Below the pieces are notes generated by a model that was not told the DNA's origin, searched no databases, and saw nothing but the letters and a program-made list of their open reading frames with translations. A stretch of 64,000 nt of DNA from the NCBI GenBank assembly GCA_025808875.1, contig CP075528.1, forward strand, positions 3,284,473 to 3,348,472, read 5' to 3'. Of this stretch, positions 53,812-64,000 are shown one piece after another (positions within the stretch are counted from its first letter, which is position 1; the number at the start of each line of letters is the position of its first letter). The stretch is from Enhydrobacter sp. (GTDB lineage Bacteria > Pseudomonadota > Alphaproteobacteria > Reyranellales > Reyranellaceae). The position numbers and the translations under genes were made by a program.

Positions 53812-54002
53812 CGTGCGTCCTCGTCGATGCGCACCAGATGGCGCACCTTGTTGATCATGCCGCGTACCGAGGGCGTGTCCTCGAGGACGCGGCTGCGATG
53901 GCGCTTATTGAGCCCCAGGCCCTTCAGCGTCGCGAGCTGGTCGTCGGTCCGCCCGATCGGGCTGCCGGTCTGGGTCACCTTGATCTTCTTGGCCTCGGCC
54001 AT
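53808..54002 (-). CDS. rpmD: 50S ribosomal protein L30
   Basis: The 64-residue protein has [29 protein letters not shown], the L30 signature. Two adjacent ATGs exist (54005 and 54002); AGGAG spacing of seven bases favours 54002. It overlaps rplO by four bases. Confidence 0.97.
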   Translation of the reverse strand: MAEAKKIKVTQTGSPIGRTDDQLATLKGLGLNKRHRSRVLEDTPSVRGMINKVRHLVRIDEDAR

Positions 54003-54013
54003 CATCCGTCTCC

Positions 54014-54604
54014 TCAGGCGGCCGCTTCGGCGGCCTGCTCGCCGTCGCGGCGGCCGAGCAGATCGCCAACCTTCTTGCCGCGGCGGGTGGCGACCATACG
54101 CGGCGAGTTGAGCTGCTGCAGCGCCTGGAACGTCGCCTTGATCATGTTGTGCGGGTTGGACGTGCCGACCGACTTGGCGACGATGTCCTTGATGCCGAGC
54201 GTCTCGAACACCGCGCGCATCGGACCGCCCGCGATGATGCCGGTGCCGGCTGGCGCGGCGCGCAAGGTCACCTTGCCGGCGCCGAAGCGACCCTTGACGT
54301 CGTGATGCAGGGTGCGGCCGTCGCGCAGCGGCACGCGAATGAGGCCGCGCTTGGCCGCCTCGGTCGCCTTGCGGATCGCCTCGGGCACCTCGCGCGCCTT
54401 GCCCGCGCCGTGGCCGACGCGGCCGCGCTGATCGCCGACGACGACGATGGCGGCGAAAGCGAAGCGCCGGCCGCCTTTCACCACCTTCGCCACGCGATTG
54501 ATGGTGACCAGCTTGTCGGTCAGTTCCGCGTCCTCGTCGCGATCGCGATCGCGGCCCCTCTCGCGTTCGCGCGGAGAACGGCCGGAACCGGGTGAACGAG
54601 CCAT
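54014..54604 (-). CDS. rpsE: 30S ribosomal protein S5
   Basis: The 196-residue protein has the double-stranded-RNA-binding start ([21 protein letters not shown]) and the C-terminal [19 protein letters not shown]. The N terminus carries an extra charged stretch ([20 protein letters not shown]) of about 25 residues that is probably disordered. S5 takes part in decoding fidelity. Confidence 0.98.
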   Translation of the reverse strand: MARSPGSGRSPRERERGRDRDRDEDAELTDKLVTINRVAKVVKGGRRFAFAAIVVVGDQRGRVGHGAGKAREVPEAIRKATEAAKRGLIRVPLRDGRTLHHDVKGRFGAGKVTLRAAPAGTGIIAGGPMRAVFETLGIKDIVAKSVGTSNPHNMIKATFQALQQLNSPRMVATRRGKKVGDLLGRRDGEQAAEAAA

Positions 54605-54618
54605 TTGCTAACTCCCGA

Positions 54619-54981
54619 TCAGAACGACAGGCCGCCCTCACGGGCGGCATTGGCCAGCGCCTCGACGCGGCCGTGGTACATGTAGCCGCCGCGGTCGAAG
54701 ACCACTTCCTTGACTCCAGCGGCGATCGCACGCTCGGCGATCAGCTTGCCGACCTCGGCGGCGGCGGCCTTGTCGGCGCCGGTCTTGATCTTGCCTTTCA
54801 GGCCCTCGTCGAGCGAGGAAGCGGCGGCGAGCGTCGCGCCCTTCCCGTCGTCGATCACCTGGGCATAGATGTGCTTGCCCGAGCGGAAGACACTGAGGCG
54901 CGGGCGGCCGCCGGCAGCCTGGCGAAGCGCGTAACGCGTGCGCCGCTGGCGACGGGCGAAAAGGGCATTGCGGTCGGACAT
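54619..54981 (-). CDS. rplR: 50S ribosomal protein L18
   Basis: The 120-residue protein has [18 protein letters not shown] and the C-terminal [23 protein letters not shown] of L18, which binds 5S rRNA in the central protuberance. Standard position between rplF and rpsE. Confidence 0.98.
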   Translation of the reverse strand: MSDRNALFARRQRRTRYALRQAAGGRPRLSVFRSGKHIYAQVIDDGKGATLAAASSLDEGLKGKIKTGADKAAAAEVGKLIAERAIAAGVKEVVFDRGGYMYHGRVEALANAAREGGLSF

Positions 54982-54993
54982 GATGGTCTCGCT

Positions 54994-55527
54994 CTACTTC
55001 TTCTTGCCTTCCTTGCGCCGGATCGTCTCGGTCGAGTACTTGATTCCCTTGCCCTTGTAGGGCTCGGGCGGACGCAGGCTGCGGATCTCGGCCGCAATCT
55101 GGCCGACGCGCTGGCGGTCGGCGCCGGATATCTCCACCTCGGTCGGCTTGGGCGCCTTGATGGTGATGCCCGCCGGAATCGGCACCTCGACGTCGTGGCT
55201 GAAACCGAGCTGCAGCTTGAGCGCCTTGGCGTCGGCTTGGGCACGGTAGCCTACACCGTTGATCTCGAGGTTGATGGTGAAGCCGTCCGACACGCCGCGC
55301 ACCATGTTACGAACCATGTTGCGGGCAGTGCCCCACTGCATGCGCGCGCGACGACTGTCGCCGCGCGGCTTGAAGACCAGGCCCTCGCCGGTCTGCGCGA
55401 CCTCGACGTCGTCGTGCACGACGAACGAAAGCTCGCCCTTCTTGCCCTTGACCTTGAGGGCCTGGCCCTTCAGGTCGACGGTGACGCCGCTCGGGATGGC
55501 CACAGGATTCTTGCCGACGCGCGACAT
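54994..55527 (-). CDS. rplF: 50S ribosomal protein L6
   Basis: The 177-residue protein has two repeated L6 domains; [15 protein letters not shown] starts the first and the C-terminal [23 protein letters not shown] is the signature region. L6 binds 23S rRNA near the factor-binding site. Confidence 0.98.
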   Translation of the reverse strand: MSRVGKNPVAIPSGVTVDLKGQALKVKGKKGELSFVVHDDVEVAQTGEGLVFKPRGDSRRARMQWGTARNMVRNMVRGVSDGFTINLEINGVGYRAQADAKALKLQLGFSHDVEVPIPAGITIKAPKPTEVEISGADRQRVGQIAAEIRSLRPPEPYKGKGIKYSTETIRRKEGKKK

Positions 55528-55529
55528 GA

Positions 55530-55928
55530 TCAGAACACCTTGCAGAGGACTTCGCCGCCAACATTGGCGGCGCGCGCCTCGGCGTCGGACATGACGCCGC
55601 GTGGCGTGGAGAGAATCGAGATGCCGAGCCCGTTGAAGTGGCGCGGCAGCTCGCGGATCTTCGAATAGACACGGCGACCGGGGGTCGACACACGGCGGAT
55701 ATCCTTGATGACAGGACGGCCGTTGTCGTACTTGAGTTCGACGCGGAGCTCCTTGACGCCGGGCCGCAGTTCTTCCTCGAACCAGCCGCGGATGTAGCCT
55801 TCGCGCTGGAGCACGTCCAGCACGTTCGACCGCATGCGCGAGGCCGGCACGGTCACGCTGTCGAGGCGCGCGGCCTGGCCGTTGCGTATGCGGGTCAGCA
55901 AATCGCCGACGGGATCTGTCATCGCCAT
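55530..55928 (-). CDS. rpsH: 30S ribosomal protein S8
   Basis: The 132-residue protein starts [18 protein letters not shown] and ends with [26 protein letters not shown], the S8 signature. S8 organises the central domain of 16S rRNA and represses the spc operon in E. coli; whether that feedback works here is not visible. Confidence 0.98.
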   Translation of the reverse strand: MAMTDPVGDLLTRIRNGQAARLDSVTVPASRMRSNVLDVLQREGYIRGWFEEELRPGVKELRVELKYDNGRPVIKDIRRVSTPGRRVYSKIRELPRHFNGLGISILSTPRGVMSDAEARAANVGGEVLCKVF

Positions 55929-55944
55929 GGGCTACGGTCCCCCG

Positions 55945-56250
55945 TTACCAGCTCGACTTCACCACGCCGGGCAGGGCGCCCAGCGAGGCCAGCTGACGCA
56001 GCGCGAGGCGCGACAGCTTGAACTTGCGATAAACCGCCCGCGGGCGGCCGGTTATCTCGCATCTGTTGCGGATACGCGTCGGCGAGGAGTTGCGCGGCAG
56101 CTCGGCGAGCTTGATCCGGGCGGCGAACCGCTCCTCCGGACTGAGCTTGTCATCCACCGCCATGGCCTTCAGCCTGGCACGCTTGACGGCATACTGCTTC
56201 GCCATCTTCTCGCGACGCTTGTTCTTCTCGACCGAACTCGTCTTGGCCAT
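55945..56250 (-). CDS. rpsN: 30S ribosomal protein S14, zinc-independent form
   Basis: The 101-residue protein has [21 protein letters not shown] and [11 protein letters not shown]. It is the long, cysteine-poor C- form (a single Cys in NRCEI), not the zinc-ribbon type. S14 lies in the head of the small subunit. Confidence 0.98.
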   Translation of the reverse strand: MAKTSSVEKNKRREKMAKQYAVKRARLKAMAVDDKLSPEERFAARIKLAELPRNSSPTRIRNRCEITGRPRAVYRKFKLSRLALRQLASLGALPGVVKSSW

Positions 56251-56265
56251 TTTTCTTCTCCGGCC

Positions 56266-56808
56266 TCAGTTCACGAAGGGGAAGTCGAAGCCGCGGAGAA
56301 GCGCCCTGGCTTCCGCGTCCGTCTTCGCCGTCGTGCAGATGATGATGTCCATGCCGCGCACCTGATCGACCTTGTCGTAGTCGATTTCCGGGAACACGAT
56401 CTGCTCCTTCAAGCCCATGGCGTAGTTGCCGTTGCCGTCGAACGACTTGCCGTTGAGGCCGCGGAAGTCGCGCACGCGCGGCAAGGCGATGTTCACCAAT
56501 CGATCGACGAACTCGTACATGCGCTCGCGACGCAGGGTGACCTTGGCACCGATCGCCATGCCCTCGCGCAGCTTGAAGGTGGCGATCGACATGCGCGACT
56601 TGGTGACGACCGGCTTCTGGCCGGTGATCGCCGCCAGGTCGGCGACGGCGCCGTCGACGGCCTTGCGGTCGTTGACCGCCTCGCCGACGCCCATGTTGAT
56701 GACGATCTTGTCCAGGCGCGGCACCTCGAAGGCGTTCTTGTAGGCGAACTCCTTGGTCAGGGCCTCTCGGACGTTCTTGGCGTAGTGTTCTTGCAGTCGC
56801 GCGGGCAT
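56266..56808 (-). CDS. rplE: 50S ribosomal protein L5
   Basis: The 180-residue protein has [21 protein letters not shown] and the [27 protein letters not shown] terminus. L5 binds 5S rRNA and contacts P-site tRNA. Standard order after rplX. Confidence 0.98.
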   Translation of the reverse strand: MPARLQEHYAKNVREALTKEFAYKNAFEVPRLDKIVINMGVGEAVNDRKAVDGAVADLAAITGQKPVVTKSRMSIATFKLREGMAIGAKVTLRRERMYEFVDRLVNIALPRVRDFRGLNGKSFDGNGNYAMGLKEQIVFPEIDYDKVDQVRGMDIIICTTAKTDAEARALLRGFDFPFVN

Positions 56809-56820
56809 GGCCCGTTACTC

Positions 56821-57144
56821 CTAGCGGTCGAGGGTCTCGCCGGAGGCGCGCGCGATGCGCACCTTGCGGCCGTCTTCGAGGAACTTGAAGCCGACCTTGG
56901 TCGGCTTGTCGGATTTCGGATCGAGCAACGCCACGTTGGAGACATGGATCGCGGCTTCGCGCTCGATGATGCCGCCGGCGTCGGCGCGCCCCGGCTTGGT
57001 GTGCCGCTTGATGACGTTGACGCCCGACACCACGACGCGCTGCTCGGCAGGCAACACGCGCAGCACGTCGCCCACCTTGCCCCTGCTGCGGCCGGCGATG
57101 ACCCGCACGCGGTCGCCCTTCCGTATCTTGAGCTTGTTGGCCAT
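56821..57144 (-). CDS. rplX: 50S ribosomal protein L24
   Basis: The 107-residue protein has the KOW motif [22 protein letters not shown] near the N terminus. L24 starts large-subunit assembly. ATG 57144 lies two bases after the rplN stop; longer frames upstream are shadows of rplN. Confidence 0.98.
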   Translation of the reverse strand: MANKLKIRKGDRVRVIAGRSRGKVGDVLRVLPAEQRVVVSGVNVIKRHTKPGRADAGGIIEREAAIHVSNVALLDPKSDKPTKVGFKFLEDGRKVRIARASGETLDR

Positions 57145-57146
57145 GC

Positions 57147-57515
57147 CTAGAGGACCTCCGGCGCCAGCGAGATGATCTTCATGAACTTCTTGGCACGCAG
57201 CTCGCGCGTCACCGGCCCGAAGATGCGGGTGCCGATCGGCTCGTCCTGCTTGCTGATGAGCACCGCGGCATTGCGGTCGAACCGGATGGCGCTGCCGTCG
57301 ACGCGACGCAACGGAAACGACGTGCGCACGACCACAGCGCGATGCACCTCGCCCTTCTTGACGCGTCCGCGCGGGATGGCGTCCTTGACCGAAACAACGA
57401 TGATGTCGCCCACCGAGGCGTACTTGCGGCGCGAGCCGCCCAGCACCTTGATGCACTGCACGCGGCGAGCGCCTGAGTTGTCGGCGACCTCGAGATTTGT
57501 CCGCATCTGGATCAT
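57147..57515 (-). CDS. rplN: 50S ribosomal protein L14
   Basis: The 122-residue protein [20 protein letters not shown]... with [16 protein letters not shown] is highly conserved. L14 contacts the small subunit and recruits RsfS. Length is exactly the family norm. Confidence 0.98.
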   Translation of the reverse strand: MIQMRTNLEVADNSGARRVQCIKVLGGSRRKYASVGDIIVVSVKDAIPRGRVKKGEVHRAVVVRTSFPLRRVDGSAIRFDRNAAVLISKQDEPIGTRIFGPVTRELRAKKFMKIISLAPEVL

Positions 57516-57530
57516 GATCGGCCCCGCGCC

Positions 57531-57779
57531 CTAAGCCTTCGCGCCTTCGACCAGAACTTCCCAGTTCTTGGTCTTCGACAGCGGCCGGCACTCACGGATC
57601 CGCACCAGCTTGCCGACCTTGCCCTTGTAGGCGTTGGTCTCGTCGTGCGCGTGGTACTTCTTCGACCGGCGGATGAACTTCTTGTAGATCGGGTGTTGAA
57701 CGCGCCGTTCGACCTTGACGACGATGGTCTTGTCCATCTTGTCGCTGACGACGACGCCTTCGAGAATTCGCTTCGGCAT
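57531..57779 (-). CDS. rpsQ: 30S ribosomal protein S17
   Basis: The 82-residue OB-fold protein has [27 protein letters not shown] and [12 protein letters not shown], the S17 signature. It binds the 5' domain of 16S rRNA. Confidence 0.98.
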   Translation of the reverse strand: MPKRILEGVVVSDKMDKTIVVKVERRVQHPIYKKFIRRSKKYHAHDETNAYKGKVGKLVRIRECRPLSKTKNWEVLVEGAKA

Positions 57780-57789
57780 CTATTGCTCC

Positions 57790-57981
57790 TTAACCCGCGG
57801 CCTTCTCGCCCAGCACCGTCTTGATGCGGGCGATGTCGCGGCGCACCTGGCGCTCGCGGGCCGTCTTGCCGAGCTGGCCGCCCGCCTTCTGGAAGCGCAG
57901 GTTGAACGCCTCCTTCCGCAGGTTGCCGAGCTCTTCCTTGAGCTGGTCCATGGTCTTGGGACGAAGATCGCTGGCCTTCAT
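57790..57981 (-). CDS. rpmC: 50S ribosomal protein L29
   Basis: The 63-residue helical hairpin starts [21 protein letters not shown] and has [12 protein letters not shown] with [10 protein letters not shown], the L29 pattern. It lies near the tunnel exit and contacts SRP and trigger factor. ATG 57981 chosen; an upstream extension has no homology. Confidence 0.97.
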   Translation of the reverse strand: MKASDLRPKTMDQLKEELGNLRKEAFNLRFQKAGGQLGKTARERQVRRDIARIKTVLGEKAAG

Positions 57982-58000
57982 GGCTTTACTCCTTCCCCCC

Positions 58001-58414
58001 TCAGGCGCCGACACGCGCCACGAAGCGCGTCTTGATCGGCAGCTTGGCGGCGGCCAGGTCGAGTGCCTCGCGGGCGACCGTCACCGGCACGCCGTCGAGT
58101 TCGAACAGCACGCGGCCCGGCTTGACCCGGCACACCCAGAACTCGGGCGCACCCTTGCCGGAGCCCATGCGGACCTCGGCCGGCTTCTTGGACACCGGCA
58201 CGTCGGGAAACACGCGGATCCAGACGCGGCCGGCGCGCTTCATGTGGCGCGTGATGGCGCGGCGGGCGGCCTCGATCTGGCGCGCGGTCAGCCGCTCGGG
58301 CTCGAGCGCCTTCAGGCCGTACGAGCCGAAGTCGAGGTTGAAGCCGCCCTTGGCGGCACCGCTGATGCGGCCCTTGAAGGCCTTGCGGTACTTTGTGCGC
58401 TTGGGTTGCAGCAT
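58001..58414 (-). CDS. rplP: 50S ribosomal protein L16
   Basis: The 137-residue protein [24 protein letters not shown] with [19 protein letters not shown] is typical L16, which helps position aminoacyl-tRNA. The conserved RMGSGKG carries the arginine hydroxylated by YcfD in some bacteria. Confidence 0.98.
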   Translation of the reverse strand: MLQPKRTKYRKAFKGRISGAAKGGFNLDFGSYGLKALEPERLTARQIEAARRAITRHMKRAGRVWIRVFPDVPVSKKPAEVRMGSGKGAPEFWVCRVKPGRVLFELDGVPVTVAREALDLAAAKLPIKTRFVARVGA

Positions 58415-58420
58415 GATCGG

Positions 58421-59140
<720 letters not shown>

Positions 59141-59141
59141 C

Positions 59142-59540
59142 TTACTTTTCCTCCGCCTCGTCCTGGGCTTCGGGCCGCTCGCGCACCACGATCGTGAGGT
59201 GGCTGAACGGCTTGACGATGCCGGCCGCGCGGCCGCGGCCGCGGGTCTGGAAGCGCTTCATGACCAGGCCCTTGCCGACGCTCGCCTCGGCGACGATCAG
59301 GCGATCGACGTCGAGGTTGTGGTTGTTCTCGGCATTGGCGATCGCCGAGTTCAGCGCCTTCTTGACGTCCTGCGCGATGCGCTTCTTGGAGAAGGTCAGC
59401 GCGTTGACGGCGCTCGACGCCTTCTTGCCGCGAATCGTGGCGGCCACGAGGTCGAGCTTGCGCGGGCTGACGCGCACGGTGCGCAGCACGGTCTTGGCCT
59501 CATTGTCCGCCTCGCGGCGGGGATTGGCGGGCTTGCTCAT
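59142..59540 (-). CDS. rplV: 50S ribosomal protein L22
   Basis: The 132-residue protein has [22 protein letters not shown] and the tunnel loop region [24 protein letters not shown]. The N terminus is about 15 residues longer than E. coli L22. Its beta-hairpin lines the exit tunnel where macrolides bind nearby. Confidence 0.98.
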   Translation of the reverse strand: MSKPANPRREADNEAKTVLRTVRVSPRKLDLVAATIRGKKASSAVNALTFSKKRIAQDVKKALNSAIANAENNHNLDVDRLIVAEASVGKGLVMKRFQTRGRGRAAGIVKPFSHLTIVVRERPEAQDEAEEK

Positions 59541-59546
59541 CGCGAC

Positions 59547-59825
59547 TTACTCCTTCGACACCTTCTTGTCGCCGGAGTGGCCGGCGAAGGTGCGGGTCGG
59601 CGAGAACTCGCCAAGCTTGTGTCCGACCATTTCCTCGGTGACGGCCACCGGGATGAACTTCTTGCCGTTGTAGACCCCGAACGTGAGGCCGACGAACTGC
59701 GGCAGGATCGTCGAGCGGCGCGACCAGGTCTTGATCACGTCGCTGCGCACGCTCTGGCGCGCCTTCTCGGCCTTCTTGATCAGGCTGCCCTCGACGAACG
59801 GGCCTTTCCAAACCGAACGTGCCAC
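59547..59825 (-). CDS. rpsS: 30S ribosomal protein S19
   Basis: The 92-residue protein [22 protein letters not shown] with [32 protein letters not shown] is typical S19, located in the head next to S13. Confidence 0.98.
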   Translation of the reverse strand: MARSVWKGPFVEGSLIKKAEKARQSVRSDVIKTWSRRSTILPQFVGLTFGVYNGKKFIPVAVTEEMVGHKLGEFSPTRTFAGHSGDKKVSKE

Positions 59826-59847
59826 TGCTCTTCTCCTCGGCCTGCCG

Positions 59848-60678
59848 TCAACGCGACGCGCGACGGCGGCGGATGATGTACTTGTCCGTCGCCTTGTTCT
59901 TGCGGGTCTTCTTGCCCTTGGTCGGCTTGCCCCAGGGCGTGACCGGATGGCGTCCGCCCGACGACTTGCCCTCGCCGCCGCCGTGCGGATGATCGACCGG
60001 GTTCATCGCCACGCCGCGCACGTGCGGGCGGCGGCCGAGCCAGCGCTGGCGGCCGGCCTTGCCGATGACGATGTTCTGGTTGTCCGGGTTGCTGACCGCG
60101 CCGACCGTGGCCAGGCACTCCGCCGATACCAGCCGCAGCTCGCCCGAACTCAACTTGATCTGGGCGTAGCCGGCGTCCTTGCCGACGAGCTGGGCGTAGG
60201 TACCTGCCGAGCGTGCGAGCTTGCCGCCGGCGCCCTTCTTCAGCTCGACGTTGTGGACGATCGTGCCGACCGGCATGTTGGCCAGCGGCATGGCATTGCC
60301 GGGCTTGATGTCGACTCGCTCGCCCGACACGACCTCGTCGCCCGCCTTGAGCCGCTGCGGCGCCAGGATGTAGGCCAATTCCCCGTCGGCGTACTTGATC
60401 AAGGCGATGAAGGCCGACCGGTTGGGATCGTATTCGAGCCGTTCGACGGTCGCCGCGATGTCGACCTTGCGCCGCTTGAAATCGACGATGCGCAGCCGCT
60501 GCTTGTGGCCGCCGCCCATGTGGTGGCTGGTGATGCGGCCGTGGTTGTTGCGGCCACCGGTGCGCGTCTTGCCCTGGGTCAACGCCTTGACCGGCTTGCC
60601 CTTCCACAGGCCCTTGCGGTCGACGATGACCAGCTGCCGCAAAGACGGCGTGATCGGCTTGTAAGTCTTGAGAGCCAT
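59848..60678 (-). CDS. rplB: 50S ribosomal protein L2
   Basis: The 276-residue protein has [35 protein letters not shown] and the C-terminal [16 protein letters not shown] with the conserved histidine near the peptidyl-transferase centre. Standard S10-operon order. Confidence 0.98.
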   Translation of the reverse strand: MALKTYKPITPSLRQLVIVDRKGLWKGKPVKALTQGKTRTGGRNNHGRITSHHMGGGHKQRLRIVDFKRRKVDIAATVERLEYDPNRSAFIALIKYADGELAYILAPQRLKAGDEVVSGERVDIKPGNAMPLANMPVGTIVHNVELKKGAGGKLARSAGTYAQLVGKDAGYAQIKLSSGELRLVSAECLATVGAVSNPDNQNIVIGKAGRQRWLGRRPHVRGVAMNPVDHPHGGGEGKSSGGRHPVTPWGKPTKGKKTRKNKATDKYIIRRRRASR

Positions 60679-60694
60679 ACTTCTGTCCCCCGTC

Positions 60695-61009
60695 CTACAG
60701 GCCCGTGGTCACGTCGATCTTGTGACCTTCGACCAGCGAGACGATCGCCTTCTTCCAGTCGCTCCGCACGCCGGGACGGCCGCGGAAAACCTTGCTCTTG
60801 CCCTTCACCGTGACGGTGTTGACCGACTTGACCTTGACCTTGAACAGGCCTTCGATCGCCTGCTTGATCTCGGGCTTGGTCGCGTCGGCGGCGACGCGGA
60901 ACGTCACCTGGCCATGCTCGGAGCCGTTGGTGGTCTTTTCCGTGATCAGCGGCGCGCGGATTACTTCGTACATGCGTGCGCGCGACACGACGATCTTGTT
61001 GGCGCTCAT
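60695..61009 (-). CDS. rplW: 50S ribosomal protein L23
   Basis: The 104-residue protein has [16 protein letters not shown] and [24 protein letters not shown]23 is the main docking site for trigger factor and SRP. ATG 61009 overlaps the rplD stop by four bases. Confidence 0.98.
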   Translation of the reverse strand: MSANKIVVSRARMYEVIRAPLITEKTTNGSEHGQVTFRVAADATKPEIKQAIEGLFKVKVKSVNTVTVKGKSKVFRGRPGVRSDWKKAIVSLVEGHKIDVTTGL

Positions 61010-61626
61010 TGCAGGCGCTCCTCGAGATGCTTCACGGCGTCCCTGGTCAGCACGAGCGTGTCGCGCCGCAGGATGTCGTAGACGTTCGCGCCCTGCTGCG
61101 GCAACACGTCGACATGCGCGATGTTGGCCGCCGCACGGGCGAAGTTGGCGTCGACCTCGGCGCCGGCGATGACCAGTGCGCTCGAGATGCCAAGCTTGCC
61201 GAGATTGTCCTTGAGCCTGGCCGTCCGGGGTTCGGCGAGCGACGCCGCCTCGACCACGATCAGCTTGCCCTCGGCCGCCTTGGCTGACAGCGCCGTGCGC
61301 AACGCCAGCTTGCGCACCTTCTTCGGCAGGTCCGAGGCGTGGCTGCGCACCACCGGGCCGAAGGCCTTGCCGCCGCCGCGGAACTGCGGCGCCGCCTCGT
61401 TGCCGTGGCGGGCGCGGCCGGTGCCCTTCTGGGCGTACATCTTCTTGGCCGTCGCCGTCACTTCCGACCGGCCCTTGGTCTTGTGTGTGCCCTGCTGGCG
61501 GCGCGACAGCTGCCACACCACGCAGCGCTGCAGGATGTCCTTGCGGACCGGCGCGCCGAACACCGCGTCGGCGAGATCGATCTCGCCGGCGCTGTCGCCC
61601 TCGATGGTCTTGACCGCGATCTTCAT
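61006..61626 (-). CDS. rplD: 50S ribosomal protein L4
   Basis: The 206-residue protein starts [10 protein letters not shown] and has the extended tunnel loop [31 protein letters not shown]4 controls S10-operon expression in E. coli. The ATG at 61626 is the family start; a frame extension to 61656 is not conserved. Confidence 0.98.
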   Translation of the reverse strand: MKIAVKTIEGDSAGEIDLADAVFGAPVRKDILQRCVVWQLSRRQQGTHKTKGRSEVTATAKKMYAQKGTGRARHGNEAAPQFRGGGKAFGPVVRSHASDLPKKVRKLALRTALSAKAAEGKLIVVEAASLAEPRTARLKDNLGKLGISSALVIAGAEVDANFARAAANIAHVDVLPQQGANVYDILRRDTLVLTRDAVKHLEERLQ

Positions 61627-61636
61627 GATCTCTTCC

Positions 61637-62359
61637 TCAGGCCTGCGGAGCCGCATCGGCCGCCGGAGCCGCTGCCGCCGCGGCGGCCTTGCGAAGGCCG
61701 GCCGGATACGGAGCGTCCTTGGGACGGGCGCGCTTGGAGGCGTCCTTGACGATGATGTAGCCGCCGTTCGGTCCCGGCACGGCGCCGGACACCAGCAGCA
61801 GACCCTTGTCGTCGTCGGCGGCGACGACCTTGAGATTCTGCGTCGTCACGCGCTCATGGCCGTAGTGGCCGGCCATCTTCTTGCCCGGGAATGTGCGCCC
61901 GGGGTCCTGGCGGTTGCCGGTCGAGCCGTGGCTGCGGTGCGACACCGACACGCCGTGGCTGGCCTCGAGGCCGCCGAAGTTCCAGCGCACCATCGAGCCG
62001 GTAAAACCGCGGCCGATTGTGGTGCCGACGACATCGACGAACTGGCCAGGCACAAAATGGCTCGGCACCAGCTCGGCGCCGACCTCGAGCACGGCATCCT
62101 TGGCGACGCGGAACTCGACGAGCTTCTTCTTGGGCTCGACCTTGGCCTTGGCGAAATGGCCGCGCATCGGCTGGCTGACGTTCTTCACCTTGGCCTTGCC
62201 GTAGCCGAGCTGGACGGCCGTGTACTTGTCCTTCTCCTCGGAGCGGACGGCGACAACCTGCAGATTGTCGACCTTCAGAACGGTCACCGGCACATGTTCC
62301 CCCGCGTCGTTGAAGACGCGGGTCATGCCGACCTTCTGGGCGACGAGACCGCAACGCAT
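61637..62359 (-). CDS. rplC: 50S ribosomal protein L3
   Basis: The 240-residue protein has [20 protein letters not shown], the central [33 protein letters not shown] loop with the methylated-Gln site, and an alanine-rich C-terminal tail ([14 protein letters not shown]). L3 is an early assembly protein close to the peptidyl-transferase centre. Confidence 0.98.
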   Translation of the reverse strand: MRCGLVAQKVGMTRVFNDAGEHVPVTVLKVDNLQVVAVRSEEKDKYTAVQLGYGKAKVKNVSQPMRGHFAKAKVEPKKKLVEFRVAKDAVLEVGAELVPSHFVPGQFVDVVGTTIGRGFTGSMVRWNFGGLEASHGVSVSHRSHGSTGNRQDPGRTFPGKKMAGHYGHERVTTQNLKVVAADDDKGLLLVSGAVPGPNGGYIIVKDASKRARPKDAPYPAGLRKAAAAAAAPAADAAPQA

Positions 62360-62393
62360 GGTCCTGTTCCTTCTTCCCTGTCCCGTTCGCCGC

Positions 62394-62708
62394 CTAGGCG
62401 CCGAGCTTGATTTCGACGTCCACGCCAGAGGCGAGGTCGAGCTTCATCAGCGCGTCCACCGTCTGCGGCGTCGGATCGACGATATCGAGCACGCGCTTGT
62501 GCGTGCGCACTTCGAACTGTTCGCGCGACTTCTTGTCGATGTGGGGCGAGCGATTGACCGTGAACCGCTCGATCCGCGTCGGCAGCGGGATCGGCCCGCG
62601 CACCTGCGCGCCCGTCCGCTTGGCGGTGCTGACGATCTCGCTCGTCGACGTGTCGAGCACGCGATGATCGAAGGCTTTCAGCCGGATGCGGATGTTGGTG
62701 CTGTCCAT
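62394..62708 (-). CDS. rpsJ: 30S ribosomal protein S10
   Basis: The 104-residue protein has [18 protein letters not shown] and [29 protein letters not shown], the S10 signature. It also forms the NusB-NusE antitermination pair. It lies 36 bases after tuf. Confidence 0.98.
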   Translation of the reverse strand: MDSTNIRIRLKAFDHRVLDTSTSEIVSTAKRTGAQVRGPIPLPTRIERFTVNRSPHIDKKSREQFEVRTHKRVLDIVDPTPQTVDALMKLDLASGVDVEIKLGA

Positions 62709-62744
62709 TGTCTGCTCGCTTGCCGCTGTCGGCGCGGTGTTCGG

Positions 62745-63935
<1,191 letters not shown>

Positions 63936-63972
63936 GATCCTGGTCCTTGTTCGTGGGCCTTGGGGTTCTCGA

Positions 63973-64000
63973 TCAGCCTGCCAGCTTGGCGACGACCTCG
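63973..64000 (-). CDS. fusA: elongation factor G, last eight codons (partial)
   Basis: The minus strand at the window edge reads an open frame ending in EVVAKLAG and TGA (63975-63973), 37 bases before tuf. This resembles the C terminus of EF-G, and fusA precedes tuf in this operon in alphaproteobacteria. The identification rests on position and a very short peptide. Confidence 0.65.

Overview
The window is a compact, GC-rich stretch from an alphaproteobacterium. The evidence is the ribosomal super-operon order (tuf-S10-spc-alpha with adk directly after secY, no rpmJ or rpsD), an RpoA beginning (V)LQKNWQ, a rhizobial-type PmtA methyltransferase and an FNR/FixK-type box. A Rhodospirillales- or Reyranella-like soil or water bacterium would fit, but genus is a guess. 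Almost every base is coding and many neighbours overlap by ATGA/GTGA or TGATG. No tRNA, rRNA, CRISPR array or insertion sequence was recognised.

Layout. 1-3139: end of a serine hydrolase, a flavin (LLM) monooxygenase and an atypical Gfo/Idh/MocA protein. 3140-3424: spacer with 9-bp repeats. 3425-7452 (minus): Nudix hydrolase, PmtA-type methyltransferase and a GH17-GT2 beta-glucan synthase in one operon. 7569-9851: alpha/beta hydrolase, TauE/SafE permease, tyrosine phosphatase. 9852-11964: two SDRs and a small membrane protein. 11965-13682: a possible accessory island with TGTCTCA repeats, a RepA-like AAA ATPase and an orphan VapB/Phd-type antitoxin. 13721-22646: a large arsenic cluster: MFS, DsbA/kappa-GST, TauD-type dioxygenase, ArsO-like flavoprotein, ArsR, then ArsJ, GapArs and an ArsR-ArsC fusion, with divergent Acr3. 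22651-29965: SDRs, LLM oxidoreductase, gluconokinase, RpiB, MTA phosphorylase and nucleosidase, CysQ, TsaC. 29989-32885: two tandem FAD dehydrogenases. 32882-37776: HlyD-RbbA-permease efflux operon behind an FNR-type box. 37857-43279: PEP-mutase family enzyme and a signalling set (lipoprotein, Ser/Thr kinase, cyclase-FHA, transglutaminase-like protein). 43281-47149: enoyl-CoA hydratase, acyl-CoA dehydrogenase and a P450 that appears to start at CTG. 47150-47339: a second copy of the 9-bp repeat element. 47340-48587: Hsp70-like protein. 48785-64000 (minus): fusA (3' end)-tuf-rpsJ ... rplQ, ending in a strong terminator.

The most interesting parts are the extended arsenic cluster, where an ArsR with its own promoter is followed by four tightly overlapping genes including an Fe(II)/2-oxoglutarate dioxygenase not usual in ars operons, and an ArsR-ArsC fusion carries an internal ribosome-binding site for free ArsC; the dispersed 9-bp intergenic repeat family; the iteron-like repeats before the RepA-like ATPase; and a tuf gene whose codon use differs sharply from its operon.
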